The notes below the pieces were generated by a model that saw only the letters and a program-made list of their open reading frames with translations, was not told the DNA's origin and ran no database searches. The position numbers and the translations under genes were made by a program. This document shows, in pieces, positions 63,228 to 64,000 of a DNA stretch of 64,000 nt (position 1 is the stretch's first letter; each line of letters starts with the position of its first letter). Where the stretch lies: contig USLU01000008.1 in NCBI GenBank assembly GCA_900555635.1, positions 1 through 64,000 on the forward strand, read 5' to 3'. This stretch comes from an uncultured Bacteroides sp. (GTDB taxonomy: Bacteria > Bacteroidota > Bacteroidia > Bacteroidales > Bacteroidaceae).

Positions 63228-64000
63228 ATGAAGCCACTTTTCCGCCGGTTATTGGGAGTTGCTAGCATTGCTGCCGTCTTGTATTCTTGTGCAAGTGTCG
63301 GCCGTATAGAAGGGGGTCCGATCGATGAGGCACCCCCGCGTTTTATAGGCGGTACTCCAACACCGGATGCCCTTCACGTAGGTAAGAAGAAGATCGTTAT
63401 AGAGTTTGATGAGTTCATCAAGCTCGACAAGCCCAACGAGAAGATTGTTATATCACCTCCCCAAGTGCAGCAGCCCGAAATAAAGGCGAGTGGTAAGAAG
63501 GTTATTATCACGTTGCAAGATACCCTGAAGGCAAATACGACCTATACCATCGACTTTGGTGACGCTATTCAGGACAATAACGAAGGCAATCCGTTGGAGA
63601 ACTTCTCGTTCACATTCTCTACGGGTGCGAAGCTCGATACGATGGCTGTATCGGGAACTATATTGAATGCCAATAATCTGGAACCGGTAAAAGGCATGAT
63701 GGTAGGTTTACACTCCAACCTTGAAGATTCCGCATTCTTGAAGTTGCCTTTCGAGCGTGTAGGCCGTACCGATAGCCGTGGCCGATTCTCCATTCGTGGT
63801 ATAGCTCCGGGCAAATACCGTATCTATGGGTTGCAGGATGCCGATCAGAATTTTGCTTACTCGCAACCTACCGAAATCATTGCTTTCCACGATTCGCTTA
63901 TTATTCCTACGATGGAAGAGCGGATGCATCAGGATACCGTGTGGATTGACTCCTTGACGATAGATACGATCATGGATCATAAGTACACACACTTCCTGCC
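63228..64000 (+). CDS. Ig-like-domain lipoprotein, 3' end outside window
   Basis: Partial: the frame from the ATG at 63228 stays open to the window end (257 codons). A lipoprotein signal ends in LYSC (Cys21). An Ig-like domain follows (about 35-125: PRFIGGTPTPD, KKIVIEFDEFIKLD, TTYTIDFGDAIQDNNEGN, FTFSTG), typical of Bacteroidetes proteins with a BIG_5-like domain, then a carboxypeptidase-regulatory-like domain (about 135-205, ending GKYRIYGLQDADQ). A role is not known. It is divergent from the efflux operon. Confidence 0.8.
   Translation, partial: MKPLFRRLLGVASIAAVLYSCASVGRIEGGPIDEAPPRFIGGTPTPDALHVGKKKIVIEFDEFIKLDKPNEKIVISPPQVQQPEIKASGKKVIITLQDTLKANTTYTIDFGDAIQDNNEGNPLENFSFTFSTGAKLDTMAVSGTILNANNLEPVKGMMVGLHSNLEDSAFLKLPFERVGRTDSRGRFSIRGIAPGKYRIYGLQDADQNFAYSQPTEIIAFHDSLIIPTMEERMHQDTVWIDSLTIDTIMDHKYTHFL

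Overview
The window reads as chromosome of a gut Bacteroides, probably near the B. intestinalis / B. cellulosilyticus group; the species is an inference. The grounds are paired SusC/SusD-like genes, a hybrid two-component regulator, many lipoprotein signals, the HU / 'smalltalk' small-protein neighbourhood, and repeated matches to the Bacteroidetes -7 promoter box TAnnTTTG (seen upstream of at least ten genes). No rRNA, tRNA, CRISPR array, transposase or integrase was recognised.

Region 1 (1-11.8 kb, minus strand) is an RHS polymorphic-toxin locus. Two full-length exported RHS/YD-repeat proteins lie in tandem: a 1148-residue N-terminal-type half and a 1036-residue half with the RHS core and a variable tip. 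The tip carries a metallopeptidase-like HExxGH motif. A small exported protein, the likely immunity partner, starts one base after the toxin stop. Downstream lie a decayed second RHS copy with a large internal deletion, an orphan tip with a classic HExxH motif, its own exported partner gene, and further lipoprotein genes separated by a duplicated 50-nt hairpin. This looks like a store of displaced toxin/immunity cassettes.

Region 2 (11.8-15.2 kb) holds the 33-residue smalltalk-type protein, an internally deleted amidase relic, an HU-like DNA-binding protein, a DUF4373-type protein, a small zinc-finger-like protein whose N-terminus is encoded by a 22-nt tandem repeat, and an S24/LexA-type repressor.

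Region 3 (15.2-21.1 kb) is a housekeeping operon dapB - signal peptidase I - a signal-peptidase paralogue lacking both catalytic residues - wbqC-like, with DUF2851 and DUF4348 genes on the other strand.

Region 4 (21.2-50.5 kb) is glycan-use territory. It holds a DUF6250 protein with a PL8-type lyase, a tRNA-dihydrouridine synthase, a GH43-like propeller enzyme, a GH127-type enzyme behind SusD/SusC pair 1, a membrane-anchored propeller/AraC regulator without kinase domains, SusD/SusC pair 2, a serine-type sulfatase, a full hybrid two-component regulator, a sugar-kinase-like phosphotransferase and a CBM9-like protein. Uronic-acid polysaccharide lyase, sulfatase and amino-sugar-kinase-like genes hint at sulfated host glycans; GH127 hints at plant arabinose-containing glycans. 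Actual substrates cannot be read from sequence.

Region 5 (50.5-64 kb) holds an AlbA_2/Schlafen-type regulator, a PHP-domain phosphoesterase, a GH2-family enzyme, an LpxA-type acyltransferase, a complete RND efflux operon (fusion protein, pump, outer-membrane factor), and the start of an Ig-like-domain lipoprotein that runs off the window.
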